A DNA stretch of 32,100 nt, taken from an uncultured Bacteroidales bacterium. GTDB taxonomy: Bacteria > Bacteroidota > Bacteroidia > Bacteroidales > UBA932. Both the position numbers and the translations under genes were made by a program. The stretch covers positions 1-32,100 of the forward strand of contig CAMHST010000024.1 in NCBI GenBank assembly GCA_946187865.1. Direction: 5' to 3'. This document shows, piece after piece, positions 23,364 through 31,555 of this stretch. The notes under the pieces are model-generated. The model worked only from the letters and a program-made list of their open reading frames with translations, did no database searches and was not told the DNA's origin. The stretch's first letter is position 1. Each line of letters begins with the position of its first letter.

Positions 23364-25843
23364 GCTTTTTCTTTTATGCGGAAATTTCTGCGGAAAAACG
23401 GTATCTTGCAGAGCATCCGGAACACAAACGGTTGTAAGGAGTAGGTAATCAGGATAGTGGACGCCATTCCGATCAGGGTGATGATGCCGATGGAGCGGAT
23501 GGCGGGATGTCGGGCGAAAATCAGGGAGAAGGTGACGATGGCCAGCACCAGGGCGGAATAGAAGATGGCCACTTTATGGTAGTTGAGCGTGCGCGATTCT
23601 CCTTCCCGGGCTTCCCGCAGGAGGCCCTCCATCACAAAGATGCTGTAATCTACGCCGATACCGTAGATAAAGGTGGAGATGACAATGTTGATCAGGTTGA
23701 ATTCCAGGCCGAAGATAGCCATGTATCCCTGCATCACATACCAGCTGATGAACATGGGGAAGAACGCGATGAGCGCGATCCAGATGTTCCGGAAAGAGAA
23801 CAGGAGCACCAGCAGCACAAAGAGGCTGGAAATCCACAGCGTGGTGGAAAAGTCGTCGTGGACGATCTCCACCATGTCCCGGCAATAGAAGAAAGGCTCC
23901 AGGACGATCACGTTGGGATTGGCCGTGACGGCCTCCCAGACGGGATCCTGGTCTTCCTGGGCATAGGACACGTCCGTGAACACCATGAATCGGCCGCTTT
24001 CCTGCTGCTCGATGTAGTTGGACAGCAGGCCAGGAGGGACGATCCCGGAGGCATAAAGGTCTCCGCTTTCATAGTCTCCCTGGACCAGATTGAAGAAGGG
24101 CTCGAACAGATACGGCTGCAGATTGTGCTCCAGGGCCGATTTGTTCACCAGCGGGCGGAGCCTCGCGATGCGCTCCGTCGACCAGAAGGCTTTCCAGGCG
24201 GCGATGCGCTCCTGCTGGCTCCTTTGCGAGCGGAAAAGCAGATGGGTCACCGGACTGAAGCCCTTCACCAGGCCGCAGGCCTTGAGTGAATCCAGCGAAC
24301 GGAACAGGCCGTCGTTATACTCCAGGGCCTCGTCCAGGTTATCATCGGACCAGGCGGCAAAGTACATGTGGGCGTTGCCGTCGGCATTTTTCTCGTTATA
24401 AAGATTCTGGCTGGCCGTGATTTCGGGATTGTCGAAGTCCAGGTTGCGCAGGTCGTTGTCAAACCGGACGCGGCCGCTGAAGGCCACACCCACGATAATC
24501 AGGACCACCAATATGGCGATGAACCACGGTTTGCGGTCCCAGGGGAGGTTGTTGATGCGTTCTACAAGCGGGAATCCGTGCTGACGTTTGAACTGGATCT
24601 GTTCCGGCTTCATGAAATGCGGCAGGAACACCAGGGCGAAGAAGGTGTTCCCCAAAAGGGCGAAGGTGGCGAACAGGCCGAAGTCCCTGAGCAGGTCGCT
24701 TTCCGTAAACAGCAGGCCCAGGAAGGCCCCCACGGTGGTGATGCAGCCCAGGAACACGGGGGTGGACTCGTCGCGCAGCATTTTCTCAGCGTCTCCCACG
24801 TAGTAGAAATGGATGAGCACATGCAGGCAATAGCTGATGGCTACGCCCAGCACGATGGCGCCCAGACCCAGGGCCATCAGGGACATGTATCCCTTGATCC
24901 AGTACATGCACGCCATGGAGAAAGCCGTTCCGTAGGCGATGGGGAGCACCTGCTGCCAGACAAAGGTGAAATTATGGAAACTGAGCAGGATAATCACCAG
25001 GATCAGGAGCAGGGACAGACCCACGGTCCAGAGCACGTCTTTTTTGATGGTGCCGGCGTTGGACACGCTGCCCTGGGGATTGCCGTGGATGAAGATTTCC
25101 AGCTCCGGGTGGGCGGCTTCAAAGTCTTTTTCAGACCGGCCGATCATGTTGACCATCTTGGAGGCCATGCCGGAATTCATGGGGTCGAAGCTGGGGGAGA
25201 GGAAGGCCAGGGCAACCGTCTTGTCCGGGCAGAACAGATGCCCGTCTTCCAGGGTGAATCCGCCGACAGCCTCTCCCAGGATATCCCCGAGCACCACATT
25301 GCGAAGGCCCAGCGGATCCATGGCCACCAGCTGGGTGTCCATGCCGGTTTCGTCGGCCATCACCAGGCGGTAATTCTCCTGCATCTGGGCGTCGATGGCT
25401 TCTTTCTCCAGTAGCGCTTCAATGGCGCCGTACCAGGCCGTGTCCACAAAGCCGGGGAGATGCGTAATGCCGAAATCCATGGCCGACAGGCCGGTGTCCG
25501 CATCCAGGGAAGACAGGATGCCGGCAATATAATGCGTGGCGGAGTCTTTCTGCTGAAGGATGTCACAGAATTCCTCTACGGCGCTGCCCAGTTCAGATGC
25601 CGGGACGGGATGCTCAGGGTCTTTGGAAGTGACCTGGATAAAAACCTTGTCTTTAAGTTCTATCTCGCTGAAAGCCAGTTCGTTGTCTGTAGAGGACCGG
25701 GGAAGAAGCTTGACGATGTCTTCCTCCAGCCGCAGCTGCAGTCCGAACAGGAGAAACAGGGCCATGGAGGCCACGATCAGGACGTACATCAGCGGCTTGT
25801 GCTGGCGGAAAAAATGGTATATCGGCAAAAAAATCCTGTGCAT
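23360..25843 (-). CDS. MMPL/RND-family lipid exporter (HAE3/HpnN-like)
   Basis: 827 residues from the ATG at 25843; a TTG at 25861 would lie almost at the predicted transcript start and is less likely. It has a first helix at about 18-36, a loop opening LRLEEDIVKLLP, two helix groups, and YGIGVDYSIFVMEGL near residue 725, closely matching the exporter part of the protein at 10122. The shared blocks (DI..LLP, G.G.DYSIF, ARHPA.RS.G) show the two are paralogues; this one lacks the acyltransferase fusion. Its end is coupled to a FakA-like gene. It probably moves a lipid or hydrophobic acid out of the inner membrane. Confidence 0.88.
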   Translation of the reverse strand: MHRIFLPIYHFFRQHKPLMYVLIVASMALFLLFGLQLRLEEDIVKLLPRSSTDNELAFSEIELKDKVFIQVTSKDPEHPVPASELGSAVEEFCDILQQKDSATHYIAGILSSLDADTGLSAMDFGITHLPGFVDTAWYGAIEALLEKEAIDAQMQENYRLVMADETGMDTQLVAMDPLGLRNVVLGDILGEAVGGFTLEDGHLFCPDKTVALAFLSPSFDPMNSGMASKMVNMIGRSEKDFEAAHPELEIFIHGNPQGSVSNAGTIKKDVLWTVGLSLLLILVIILLSFHNFTFVWQQVLPIAYGTAFSMACMYWIKGYMSLMALGLGAIVLGVAISYCLHVLIHFYYVGDAEKMLRDESTPVFLGCITTVGAFLGLLFTESDLLRDFGLFATFALLGNTFFALVFLPHFMKPEQIQFKRQHGFPLVERINNLPWDRKPWFIAILVVLIIVGVAFSGRVRFDNDLRNLDFDNPEITASQNLYNEKNADGNAHMYFAAWSDDNLDEALEYNDGLFRSLDSLKACGLVKGFSPVTHLLFRSQRSQQERIAAWKAFWSTERIARLRPLVNKSALEHNLQPYLFEPFFNLVQGDYESGDLYASGIVPPGLLSNYIEQQESGRFMVFTDVSYAQEDQDPVWEAVTANPNVIVLEPFFYCRDMVEIVHDDFSTTLWISSLFVLLVLLFSFRNIWIALIAFFPMFISWYVMQGYMAIFGLEFNLINIVISTFIYGIGVDYSIFVMEGLLREAREGESRTLNYHKVAIFYSALVLAIVTFSLIFARHPAIRSIGIITLIGMASTILITYSLQPFVFRMLCKIPFFRRNFRIKEKA

Positions 25844-25870
25844 CTGTAAAAGGTTCGTCAAAAAATCCTA

Positions 25871-25902
25871 CAAATGTACGGAATATTGTGCAGAAATAAA
25901 AG
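25871..25902 (-). promoter_or_regulatory. Promoter for the MMPL-fakA-fakB operon
   Basis: Minus strand: TACATTTG (25878-25871) is an exact TAnnTTTG, with CTTTT about 19 nt upstream as a weak -33 box. The expected start near 25864 leaves about 20 nt before the ATG at 25843. The -33 region overlaps the T tail of the adk terminator. Confidence 0.55.
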
Positions 25903-25929
25903 TCAGGACGCCTGGCATGGCATCCTGAC
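25894..25929 (-). terminator. Intrinsic terminator after adk
   Basis: Arms GTCAGGA and TCCTGAC (25902-25908 and 25923-25929) pair perfectly, then one mismatch and a further GCC/GGC, closing a 6-nt loop. On the minus strand the stem is followed by a T-rich tail, TTTTATTT (25901-25894). It lies about 25 nt past the adk stop. Confidence 0.75.
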
Positions 25930-25953
25930 AGTCAGATGGTAATGGGGTGGACG

Positions 25954-26526
25954 TTAATCCTGGTCCATTTGGGCGAAAATCCGGTTCTGGACCTCTTCGA
26001 TGGTGCCTACCCCGTCTATTTCCTGATACTTCCCGGCGGCCTTGTAAAAATCTATCAGGGCCTCTGTCTTGGCGTGATAGGTGCGGATCCGGTTCTGGAC
26101 TACCTCCGGTTTGGCGTCGTCGGCGCGGCCTTCAATCTGGGCGCGGTGGGCGATACGTTCCTGGATCAGGGGATCCGGGATCATGATGGAGATGCAGGCG
26201 GTGACGGCTTCCCCGTTCTTGGCGAGCATCTTGTCCAGGGCCTCTGCCTGGGCGATGGTGCGGGGAAAACCGTCCAGCAGGAACCCGGCCACGTTTTTAA
26301 CGCTGCCGAACTTGGCTTCGATCATGCCTTCCACGACCTCGTCCGGGACCAGTTCGCCGGCTTCGATCAGGGATTTGGCCTTGAGGCCCAGTTCCGTTCC
26401 GGCGGCAATCTCGCTTCTGAGAAGCTCTCCGGTAGAGAGATGGCATAAATTGTAGCGCGCCACCATGGCGCCGGCCTGGGTGCCTTTACCAGCACCGGGA
26501 GGGCCGAACAGAATGTAGTATTTCAT
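25954..26526 (-). CDS. adk: Adenylate kinase
   Basis: 190 residues, the short form of the enzyme without the zinc-type lid. P-loop GPPGAGKGTQ at 8-17, the AMP-binding region with STGELLR at 31-37, and DGFPRT at 85-90. It interconverts ATP plus AMP with two ADP in the cytosol. It begins one base after the hpt stop, so the two nucleotide genes form an operon that ends at the terminator just downstream. Confidence 0.96.
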   Translation of the reverse strand: MKYYILFGPPGAGKGTQAGAMVARYNLCHLSTGELLRSEIAAGTELGLKAKSLIEAGELVPDEVVEGMIEAKFGSVKNVAGFLLDGFPRTIAQAEALDKMLAKNGEAVTACISIMIPDPLIQERIAHRAQIEGRADDAKPEVVQNRIRTYHAKTEALIDFYKAAGKYQEIDGVGTIEEVQNRIFAQMDQD

Positions 26527-26527
26527 A

Positions 26528-27079
26528 TCAGTTGTCTAAAACGTAAATATCCTCGTAATTGCGGCCCAGGTCGTCATAGTCCAGGCCGAAGCCTACGATG
26601 AAGCGATTGGGTATCTCCATGGCCACATAATCCAGTTTCACGGATTTGTCATATACGTCCGGTTTCAGGAGCATGGTGCAGATTCTGACTTCCCGGGCGC
26701 CCAGGCTTTTCAGCTGGTCCGAGATGGCGACAATGGTATTGCCGGTGTCCACGATGTCTTCCACAACGATGACCCGTTTGTCCTTGAATTGGGCCAGGGC
26801 GGCCAGGTCTCCCTGCACGACACCGGTGGAGCGGGTTCCTACATAGGACGACATCTTGGCAGCTTTGAACACGCAGGGGAAGTGAATCCGTTTAAGCAGT
26901 TCCGCGGCAAACATGACGGCACCGTTCAGGGTGCAGAAGAGAATGGGAGCGTCTTCTTCCGTGCTGTCCGCAAAGTCTGCGTTGAGCTGCTGCGCTACGG
27001 CGTCGATCGCCTTCTGCAGCTCCCCGTAGGAGATGAACGGTCTGAACTTTTTGTCGTGAAGGGTAATCTTGTTTTCCAT
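26528..27079 (-). CDS. hpt: Hypoxanthine phosphoribosyltransferase
   Basis: 183 residues from the ATG at 27079; an ATG at 27088 would add three residues and is equally possible. The PRPP-binding loop VEDIVDTGNT is at 106-115, the catalytic loop region MSSYVGTRSTG at 76-86, and GFGLDYDDLGRN at 163-174. It salvages hypoxanthine (and probably guanine) with PRPP. A -7 box TATTTTTG (27106-27099) precedes it, with no convincing -33 box. Confidence 0.94.
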   Translation of the reverse strand: MENKITLHDKKFRPFISYGELQKAIDAVAQQLNADFADSTEEDAPILFCTLNGAVMFAAELLKRIHFPCVFKAAKMSSYVGTRSTGVVQGDLAALAQFKDKRVIVVEDIVDTGNTIVAISDQLKSLGAREVRICTMLLKPDVYDKSVKLDYVAMEIPNRFIVGFGLDYDDLGRNYEDIYVLDN

Positions 27080-27098
27080 GATTTGCATATTGATTTCA

Positions 27099-27106
27099 CA
27101 AAAATA
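27099..27106 (-). promoter_or_regulatory. -7 box candidate for the hpt-adk operon
   Basis: TATTTTTG on the minus strand fits TAnnTTTG and would start transcription a few bases before the ATG at 27088 or 27079. No TTTG lies 19-21 nt upstream, so the call rests on one box. Confidence 0.4.
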
Positions 27107-27182
27107 CGAAAAAACAGATAAAAAACGCTTGAAAACATGATTGGATCGTAAAAAAAGCGGCATCTTTTTTTACCTTGCGGCC

Positions 27183-28967
27183 ATGAGACGACGGATTTGT
27201 TGCGTGCTGCTCGCGGGGATATGCGCCCTGGCCGCGGCACAGGAGGAAGAAATACTCCGGGCGGCCCGGTATCTTTCGGGCGCCGGATCGGAAGAGGAAA
27301 TTCCCCAGGAATGGATACAGGAGCTGGAGCGGGCCTCCCGGGTGCGGGTGAACAGCCCGCGACTTCGGCCGGGGCCTTTATTGTCGGCCTACCAGGTGGC
27401 GTCTATCCTGGATTACAGGGAAAGGGCGGGGGATATCCTTTCCTTCGAGGAACTGATGCTTGTGGACGGATTCGACAGGGCGGCAGTGGATGCGCTCAAA
27501 CCCTACCTGATTCTGGATCGGGGAGCGGCGGCAGACACCAGCGGGGTGCAGGGGACGGCGTTGGTGCGCTATGCTTCCGGCGGTGTGGGCGGCAAAGTCA
27601 AGGCTCAATGGCGTCAGGTGCGCGCAGGAGGGGCCTGGAGGGGGCGCGAAGGGACTTTTTACGGCGAATATACGCTCCGGCGGGCACGGATTGTCCTGGG
27701 AGACTATAAACTGCGTTTCGGGCAAGGTCTCCTCCTGTGGGACGGCTTTTCCATGAGCAGTCTCTCCACGGTGGACGCATTTGTGCAGCGTGCCACGGGC
27801 GTGTCGCCGGTGTGGTCGTTTTCGCCTGCAGAAGTAAAAAGGGGCGGGGCTGCGGAATGGATTTCGGGCCCCTGGCAGGCGATGGCGTTTGCCGCCTTGG
27901 GAAGCGGGTTGGGCTCGGCTGGGGCCCAGGGGAGCTGGTTGGGTGCGGCCGGAGTTCAAGGGAGCTGGCTGGGCCGATGGGGGCAGCTGGGCGCCGCAGT
28001 TATCTGGCAGGACGGGAAACCGGCCGTGTCGCTTCAAGGATTTGTCAACCACAAGGGCCTTTCTGCCGCATGGGAAGGAGCCTGGAAGTCCGGTTCCCTG
28101 GCCGGGAAGGCGGCACTTCGTTGGCGCTTTGCCGATGCCCTGGACCTGGCTTTTCAGGCCCGTGCCATTCCCAGCCGTTTTTCCGGGAAAAAGCAGGGCG
28201 AGTACGGGCTGGCTGCAGGCATGGCCTGGTCTTCCGGGCGCTGGGTGCCGTTACATGGAAAAAGCGGTTTTGGCAGCAGCGTCGTGGCGCATCAACTCAC
28301 GCTCACCGCAGACGCTTCGCTGCTTCCCCTTCCCGGAGAGGATCCCCGCCGCCTGCAAGTGCGCGTCTATGGCACCTGGCAGTGGCAGTTGTCCCCGCTG
28401 TGGGCGCTTGAGCTGCGGCTGACAGAGCGTTATCGCAGCTACGAGCCCTCCCGCACGTCACTGCGGGCCGATCTTCGCCTTGGGAGCGGCCCCTGGCTCA
28501 GTGTCCTTCGCCTGGAGGCTGTTCACTCCGGCCGCTGGGGTAATGATGTTCAGACCGTTGTGGTTGAGCAAGGAAACATGCCGGGTGGTACTCGGGGTGC
28601 TTTGGGAGATAATGTTGTTCAGGCCGTTGTTGTCGAGCAAGGAAACGAGACGAATAGTAACTGGGGTGCCTTGGGATATTTGGAGGGCGGCTACAAGGGG
28701 GAAAGTTTATCGGCCTATCTGCGACTGACAGGCTTTTCTGTCAGTGACTGGGCCGCACGAATCTATTGCTACGAACGCGATACGCCGGGCACATTCTCTG
28801 TTCCGGCGTATTCCGGACGGGGAATAGCTGTGTCGGCCTATGGGGGCTGGAAACACCGTTTTCCTCGTTGGTTCACCCTGAAAATCTATCTCCGGGCCGC
28901 CTTCACCTGGCGCCCTGGCCGCGATTTCACCCCGTCGTTTCGCCTTCAACTTCAGGCAGAACGCTAA
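27183..28967 (+). CDS. Secreted helix-hairpin-helix and beta-barrel-like outer-membrane protein
   Basis: 594 residues from the ATG at 27183, chosen because it opens a clean signal peptide (RRR, hydrophobic core, cleavage near LAAAQ). An N-terminal helix-hairpin-helix-like unit spans about 60-112 (LLSAYQVASILDYRERAG, then LSFEELMLVDGFD). The rest alternates Trp/Tyr/Gly-rich amphipathic strands (for example LVRYASGGVGGKVKAQWRQV and RLRVYGTWQW-like stretches), as in outer-membrane barrels. Bacteroidetes carry such HhH-plus-barrel proteins with no known role. Two in-frame repeat expansions (27915-27973 and 28540-28677) probably fall in surface loops. TACCTTGC at 27171-27178 is a possible poor -7 box. 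Confidence 0.65.
   Translation: MRRRICCVLLAGICALAAAQEEEILRAARYLSGAGSEEEIPQEWIQELERASRVRVNSPRLRPGPLLSAYQVASILDYRERAGDILSFEELMLVDGFDRAAVDALKPYLILDRGAAADTSGVQGTALVRYASGGVGGKVKAQWRQVRAGGAWRGREGTFYGEYTLRRARIVLGDYKLRFGQGLLLWDGFSMSSLSTVDAFVQRATGVSPVWSFSPAEVKRGGAAEWISGPWQAMAFAALGSGLGSAGAQGSWLGAAGVQGSWLGRWGQLGAAVIWQDGKPAVSLQGFVNHKGLSAAWEGAWKSGSLAGKAALRWRFADALDLAFQARAIPSRFSGKKQGEYGLAAGMAWSSGRWVPLHGKSGFGSSVVAHQLTLTADASLLPLPGEDPRRLQVRVYGTWQWQLSPLWALELRLTERYRSYEPSRTSLRADLRLGSGPWLSVLRLEAVHSGRWGNDVQTVVVEQGNMPGGTRGALGDNVVQAVVVEQGNETNSNWGALGYLEGGYKGESLSAYLRLTGFSVSDWAARIYCYERDTPGTFSVPAYSGRGIAVSAYGGWKHRFPRWFTLKIYLRAAFTWRPGRDFTPSFRLQLQAER
27915..27973 (+). repeat. 30-bp in-frame duplication in the barrel gene
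   Basis: Two copies 30 nt apart encode SAGAQGSWLG and AAGVQGSWLG, followed by a degenerate third, RWGQLG. The copies differ at several bases, so the duplication is not recent. Confidence 0.6.
28540..28677 (+). repeat. 69-bp in-frame tandem repeat in the barrel gene
   Basis: Copies at about 28540-28608 and 28609-28677 encode 23 residues each, sharing VQ(T/A)VVVEQGN in the first half and GALG near the end. The stretch is less GC-rich than the gene around it. Confidence 0.7.
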
Positions 28968-29060
28968 GGCCGATGCTTCTTACCCCTGCCGCCCCTCCGC
29001 TCCCGGTTACTTCCAGACCAAATCCCGGTCCTCCCGTTCCTGGATGGAAAAGCCAACCGA

Positions 29061-29148
29061 GCGGGCACGAAAACGGCCCCGAACTGTTCCCGGAGGCAGG
29101 AAAACTGACCGTGCGGGCACGAAAACGGCCCCAAACTGTTCCCGGAGG
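29061..29148. repeat. Pair of 36-bp direct repeats in the intergenic gap
   Basis: 29061-29096 and 29113-29148 match at 35 of 36 positions, separated by 16 nt. They lie in the 234-nt non-coding gap between the barrel gene and the convergent lytic-transglycosylase gene. The rest of the gap shows no reading frame with coding signs and no clear hairpin terminator. Confidence 0.8.
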
Positions 29149-29201
29149 GGTGGAAATAGCGTGGAACCCGTCTGTGCGGGACCCGGCTGTGAACGGAACG
29201 C

Positions 29202-30650
29202 TTACTTCTTGCCGACTTTCAGGCGTTTCCCGATGGAGAGGAAGTCGCTCTTCATGTTGTTCCAGTTCTTGAGCTGCTTGACGGTGGTGTGGTACTTTCG
29301 GGCAATCTTGCCCAGGTTGTCACCGGATTTGACCGTGTAGTACACCCAGGTGCCGGAGGAGGAAGAGCTTCCGCGGGCAGGCCGGGCGGAACTGCGGGTG
29401 GCGCTGCGGGTGGAAGAGGGGGAGGCGGAGCGGCCGTCGGCCACTTTTTCCGCAAACAGGACGTCGGCCTTGTAGCGGGCGATGGAGTCTTGCAGGTCCA
29501 GGAAGGCGGCGGTGTAGTCGAAGGGGAGGCGGAGCACGACGTCTTCCGACGCCCCCGGGATGATGTCTTTGTGGTACTGGGGATTCAGGTCACGCACGTC
29601 GTCGATGGGAATGCCCAGCACTTCGCTGATCTGGGCCATGTGGAAATTGCGGTGCACGTGGAAAGTGTCTACATACACGGGAATGGCCACTGGATCTGCC
29701 TGGAGGCCGTATTCCTTGGCGTAGGTGAAGGCGTACATGGCGCCCACCATGGCCGGAACATAGCCGCGGGTTTCCCGGGGCAGGTAGTCGTAGATGGCCC
29801 AGAAGTCCCGTTTTCCGCCGGCGCGCTTGATGGCCTTGTTCACGTTCCCGGAGCCGCAGTTATAGGCCGATATGGCCAGCGACCAGTCCCCGAAAATCCG
29901 GTAGGCGTCCCTCAGGTAGCGGGCGGCGGCATCGGCCGACAGGAAAGGATCCATCCGCTCATCCATGTAGGAGTTGATCCGCAGCCCGTAATTGACGGCC
30001 GTGCGATACATGAACTGCCAGGTGCCGCGGGCCCCCGCCGACGATTCCGCCCGGGGATTCAGCGCGCTTTCGATGATGGCCATGTACTTGAGTTCCAGAG
30101 GAAGGTCGTACCGGCGGAAAGTCTCCTCGAAGATAGGGAAATAATAGGACGACAAGCCCATCATCTCCGCCATTTTCCGCGGCATTTTCTCCGAGTACAG
30201 CACCATGTAGTTTTTCACGCGCTCATTATAGGGAAGGCTGATGAAGGCGTTCATTTTCTCCAGCCGGCCCATGAGCACCGAGTCCGGAACGTCGGTGGTG
30301 AACACCACCGAGTCCATGTCATATTCCGCCTCGCGGGAACCGCTGCGGCTGCGGTGCATGTACCACTGGCTCAGGAGCGAGTCCGTAGCGGCGTCCGGGG
30401 CGTCGTAATCCATGCCGGAGGCCTGTTTGTTCTCGTTTTCGCCGGAAAGCAGCTCTTCGATTTCTTCCCGTTCCTCCTGTTCCAGCTGGATGGCTTCGAT
30501 GGCGGCCTCCAACTCTATGATCCGTTCCCGCAGCTGCTCGTTTTCCTTTTCCAGCTGCTTACGGGTTTTGCGTCCGCCGGGGGCGGCGGCAAGCGTGAGC
30601 GTAAGAAAGACAAGGGTGGCGGTAAGGAGTGCTTTTTTCATCATTCTCAT
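29202..30650 (-). CDS. Membrane-associated lytic transglycosylase, MltD-like, with LysM
   Basis: 482 residues. Signal peptide at the start, a charged coiled-coil-like stretch (about 30-68), an SLT catalytic domain (about 165-310) with Glu194 in IIESALNP, GARGTWQFM at 206-214 and AYNCGSGNV at 262-270, a Ser/Ala-rich linker (about 408-435) and a C-terminal LysM (about 436-480, YTVKSGDNLGKIARKY). It cleaves peptidoglycan glycan strands in the periplasm. The ATG at 30650 overlaps the upstream stop by one base; ATGs at 30644 and 30641 are alternatives. It follows parB and a DUF5683 gene, a block seen in other Bacteroidetes. Confidence 0.92.
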   Translation of the reverse strand: MRMMKKALLTATLVFLTLTLAAAPGGRKTRKQLEKENEQLRERIIELEAAIEAIQLEQEEREEIEELLSGENENKQASGMDYDAPDAATDSLLSQWYMHRSRSGSREAEYDMDSVVFTTDVPDSVLMGRLEKMNAFISLPYNERVKNYMVLYSEKMPRKMAEMMGLSSYYFPIFEETFRRYDLPLELKYMAIIESALNPRAESSAGARGTWQFMYRTAVNYGLRINSYMDERMDPFLSADAAARYLRDAYRIFGDWSLAISAYNCGSGNVNKAIKRAGGKRDFWAIYDYLPRETRGYVPAMVGAMYAFTYAKEYGLQADPVAIPVYVDTFHVHRNFHMAQISEVLGIPIDDVRDLNPQYHKDIIPGASEDVVLRLPFDYTAAFLDLQDSIARYKADVLFAEKVADGRSASPSSTRSATRSSARPARGSSSSSGTWVYYTVKSGDNLGKIARKYHTTVKQLKNWNNMKSDFLSIGKRLKVGKK

Positions 30651-31555
30651 CAGAATTTAAGGCCGATAGTCATGCCCAAGGCAGGCGGGGCGATGGCGTA
30701 ATTGGCGGTGGGCAGGACAGCCGGCTGCATGCGCAGGGAAAGGTCTTCGGAGACCTCGAAATCCTGCATGTAGGCGAAGACGTTGGCGTCGATAACCTGG
30801 ATCAGGTAGAACAAGGCGGTAGCCAGGACGGAATAGTCCCTGTAGCGGCGGTAAACGTCCCGGTAGTGTTTGGCGTTTTCTCCGGTTTGCGGAGGGCGTT
30901 CCACGGTTTCGTCGTCGGTGGTGGCCATGTTGTGGATCCACTTCCAGCGCTGGTACTGTACGTTGTTGTCGTGCCAGAAATAGGCGCCGCCGGCAATAAG
31001 CCCCAGATACAGGGGAACTTTCCAGGCCTCTCCGTTGTAAATCTGGCCCAGTCCCGGCAGCAGGAGCGAGTAAATGGTGGCTTTGGCCGGACTGTGCTCC
31101 TGGGTGTCGTCTTTATAACTGACCACCCCGTCCATCAGCGAGCCCCAATAGGCCAGGGCAGCACCTGCATAGGAAAGCGTCCGGTAGGTCGCGTACTTGG
31201 AGTCTCCCGTCTGGTGAAACTTCTGGTTGAAGTGGATGCCCAGCCCCACGCCGGCTCCGATTCCGCCATATACGATGGGGAGTTTCCAGTACTGCTTGTT
31301 GTAGATCTGCGTGCCGCCCACCATGACGGCCGACCCCATGGTCAGGGTGCGCAGGGCGGCCGTACGCTTATGGGTGAGCCCGCCGAAATACTCCTTGAAA
31401 CTGAAGAGTTTGGAGCTGTCGGCATCGGCCGTGAGCGTATCTGCGTAGTTCTGCGAGAAGGCATCCCGCTTGAACTGGTCGTCCCGGTACTGAGCCCGGA
31501 GCGGCCATGCAAAAGCGAGGAGGAGAGCCAGGACTATGAGGGTGCGAAGCTTCAT
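30650..31555 (-). CDS. DUF5683-family protein
   Basis: 301 residues from the ATG at 31555 (ATGA overlap with parB); a longer upstream reading overlaps parB and is not used. It has a signal peptide (cleavage near LRAQ), several hydrophobic segments in the middle (MGSAVMVGGTQ, VYGGIGAGVGLGI, YSLLLPGLGQIYNGEAWKVPLYLGLIAGG), and a terminal beta-rich IAPPALGMTIGLKF ending in Phe like an outer-membrane protein. The PGLGQIYNG motif marks the DUF5683 family, whose role is unknown. Its steady place after parB and before a lytic transglycosylase suggests an envelope job. Confidence 0.82.
   Translation of the reverse strand: MKLRTLIVLALLLAFAWPLRAQYRDDQFKRDAFSQNYADTLTADADSSKLFSFKEYFGGLTHKRTAALRTLTMGSAVMVGGTQIYNKQYWKLPIVYGGIGAGVGLGIHFNQKFHQTGDSKYATYRTLSYAGAALAYWGSLMDGVVSYKDDTQEHSPAKATIYSLLLPGLGQIYNGEAWKVPLYLGLIAGGAYFWHDNNVQYQRWKWIHNMATTDDETVERPPQTGENAKHYRDVYRRYRDYSVLATALFYLIQVIDANVFAYMQDFEVSEDLSLRMQPAVLPTANYAIAPPALGMTIGLKF

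Noticed and set aside
29061..29148. The 36-bp repeats as a CRISPR array
   Set aside because: Only two copies, a 16-nt spacer is too short, and no cas genes are nearby.
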